DNA from: Tetracentron sinense
Taxonomy: Eukaryota > Streptophyta > Magnoliopsida > Trochodendrales > Trochodendraceae
Length of the DNA: 64,000 bases
Reading direction: 5' to 3'
Assembly (NCBI GenBank): GCA_015143295.1
Contig: CM026570.1
Span: 2,690,047-2,754,046, forward strand
Each line of letters opens with the position of its first letter. The first letter of the stretch is position 1. Positions 62,901-64,000 of this stretch are shown here, one piece after another. The notes beneath the pieces were generated by a model, which was not told where the DNA came from, made no database searches, and worked only from the letters and a program-made list of their open reading frames with translations. A program made the position numbers and the translations under genes.

Positions 62901-62994
62901 CGTCGACGAGTGGTCTCCAGTCGTCGACGAGTGGGTTTCAATCGTCGACGAGTGAGTTATTTTTGCATTCTGGTGGGTTGACTCATCGACGAGT
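62901..62994 (-). promoter_or_regulatory. Phased GTCGAC array upstream of the solo LTR TATA box
   Basis: CGTCGACGAGTG starts at 62901, 62922 and 62943 (spacing exactly 21 bp), with a related ATCGACGAGT near 62985. It lies 110-200 bp upstream, on the minus strand, of TATAAATA at 62784-62791. Confidence 0.7.
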
Positions 62995-64000
62995 CCAAGG
63001 CACTCGGCGTCGAGTGGAACCCACAACTTTTTGAGTTTTTTCCCGCTTTATTATTTTGGTCATACCTTTTGACTCGCTTATCCGATTTTGACGATTCAAC
63101 TTGCGTTGGATTCTTCTTCGAAAAGGCTACAACTTTTATGTTTTACAAATTTTATAATTCTTCTATATTCATGGACTAAATTTCCCTTGAAGCTAACTGA
63201 TCCGAAAATGATTTTCAGCAGCCCAGATTTTCAACAGACTCGCTTCCGGAAATCTGACGTTTGACCCAATCTCGACTCAAAATCTGAAAAAGTAATAAAC
63301 ATGAACCTTGAAGAGGGTTTCAATACCTTTTTAAAAATTCAAGAATCACTCGATTCCGATCCGTGCTGAGAATTCTAGAGCTCTTTAAAGTTGAGGGTAT
63401 GTTAGGCATCCCTTTCTTTGACACTTGGAGTATGTTATACTCTCATTTTTCATTTGTCCCTAACCCCCCAAAACAATTTCCATATATATTTTGATTCATG
63501 TAAAACTTCATTTCATTTTAAAACATGAACCCACAATTTCATTAGGGCTTTAAGTCTTGAAGGCACTATTCACAGCACTATTCACATGAATAGTGAACCT
63601 AAATTCCGGGGCTCTACAGTCTACCAATACATTTTTGAGTCACTCAGCTTCCTCTCCTGTAGATGAGAGTGTTATAAACTCAGATTCCATTGTAAAATGA
63701 GTTATACAAGTCTGCTTCTTGGATTTCCATGAAATGACACCTCCTCCCAGAATATAAATTCAAGTAGTCACCGAGGTAGATTCATCTTGTTCTGAATTCC
63801 ACGTCGCATCGCTGTATCCTACGAAAACAGCGGGAAAACTCTCATAATGCAACCCGTAATACATGGTATCCTTTACATACTTTAAAACTCTGTGAAGAGT
63901 GTCTCAATGCACTTGAGAAGGGTTGCTAGTATATATTCTCAATTTTCCTACTGCATAGGCTATGTCAAGCCTGGTGCAGTGCATGGCGTATATAAGACTG

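Larger units (their letters stand above)
61215..63618 (-). mobile_element. Solo LTR, 2.4 kb, inserted in Copia RNase H
   Basis: Begins TGTCGCGACCCAAAATA and ends GGGGCTCTACA, with the perfect 5-bp TSD GTCTA (61210-61214 and 63619-63623). Minus-strand TATAAATA at 62784-62791. There is no coding inside and no second LTR. The size is typical of a large Gypsy LTR, but the superfamily is not proven. Confidence 0.85.
60345..64000 (-). mobile_element. Second Copia element, 3' part, split by a solo LTR
   Basis: Minus-strand RNase H coding (see pseudogene at 60985-64000) is followed by about 600 bp of spacer. A purine tract CAAGTGGGGGTT then abuts the inferred LTR start TGTCGATTTCG at 60344. The element continues beyond the window. 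Confidence 0.75.
60985..64000 (-). pseudogene. Copia reverse transcriptase end and RNase H, interrupted
   Basis: 63990-63624 reads [55 protein letters not shown] and MESEF on the minus strand. After the insertion at 61215-63618 it resumes at 61209-60985 with ITIYCDNQAAM, IRLKHQHVRGLI and SKENLPDPLSKGLG. At least four in-frame stops, several of them TGG to TGA/TAG changes, show decay. Copia RNase H identity is clear. Confidence 0.88.

Noticed and set aside
1-64000. CRISPR arrays, bacterial operons, tRNA or rRNA genes
   Set aside because: None seen. tRNA-like A and B boxes found were all inside SINEs, with poly(A) tails and TSDs or as duplicated SINE heads.

Overview
This window is nuclear DNA from a flowering plant. 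The evidence is plant-only gene families with many introns: a chloroplast CRM-domain group II intron splicing factor, a family-3 beta-D-xylosidase with a secretion signal, and a clade II ATG8. The transposon content agrees (Copia LTR elements, Helitrons, Tourist MITEs, hAT elements, tRNA-derived SINEs, a LINE). Species cannot be fixed from this sequence. Nothing bacterial, viral or CRISPR-like was seen. All boundaries, splice sites, inverted repeats and target-site duplications (TSDs) were read by eye.

Five genes are supported. (1) 85-2746 (+): 3' part of a HEL2/ZNF598-type ribosome-collision E3 ligase; the RING end lies outside the window. (2) 4107-8263 (-): complete ATG8 of the ATG8h/i type that ends directly on the lipidated glycine. 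(3) 15640-18990 (-): complete seven-exon beta-D-xylosidase. (4) 34546-35727 (+): S-adenosylmethionine synthetase with an intronless CDS behind a 2.7 kb leader intron. (5) 36835-46354 (-): CRS2-associated factor with two CRM domains and seven exons. HEL2/ATG8 and SAMS/CAF are tail-to-tail pairs. The genes do not form a pathway; they are unrelated housekeeping and cell-wall genes.

The rest is mostly transposon-derived, and many elements can be delimited by TSDs. 4.8-5.6 kb: Helitron in an ATG8 intron. 8.9-14.3 kb: decayed Copia element. 15.0-15.4 kb: near-perfect foldback MITE. 20.6-21.8 kb: a TRIM retroelement nested in a Tourist MITE. 22.7-24.1 kb: a SINE and a solo LTR. 24.8-27.9 kb: tandem-repeat-rich non-coding DNA. 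29.2-29.9 kb: MITEs and a SINE. 33.0-34.4 kb: two large hairpins in the SAMS leader intron. 42.4-43.6 kb: LINE, then hAT, then foldback MITE, nested three deep in a CAF intron. 47.8-49.1 kb: second Helitron. 51.3-58.0 kb: a full-length LTR element that retains only gag. 59-64 kb: a Copia element split by a 2.4 kb solo LTR.

The most unusual observation is in the LTRs. Two unrelated LTR families carry GTCGAC palindromes at a strict 21 or 22 bp spacing, and a third carries CGATCG-type palindromes. All of these sit about 65-160 bp upstream of the LTR TATA box, which looks like a recurrent helically phased promoter architecture.
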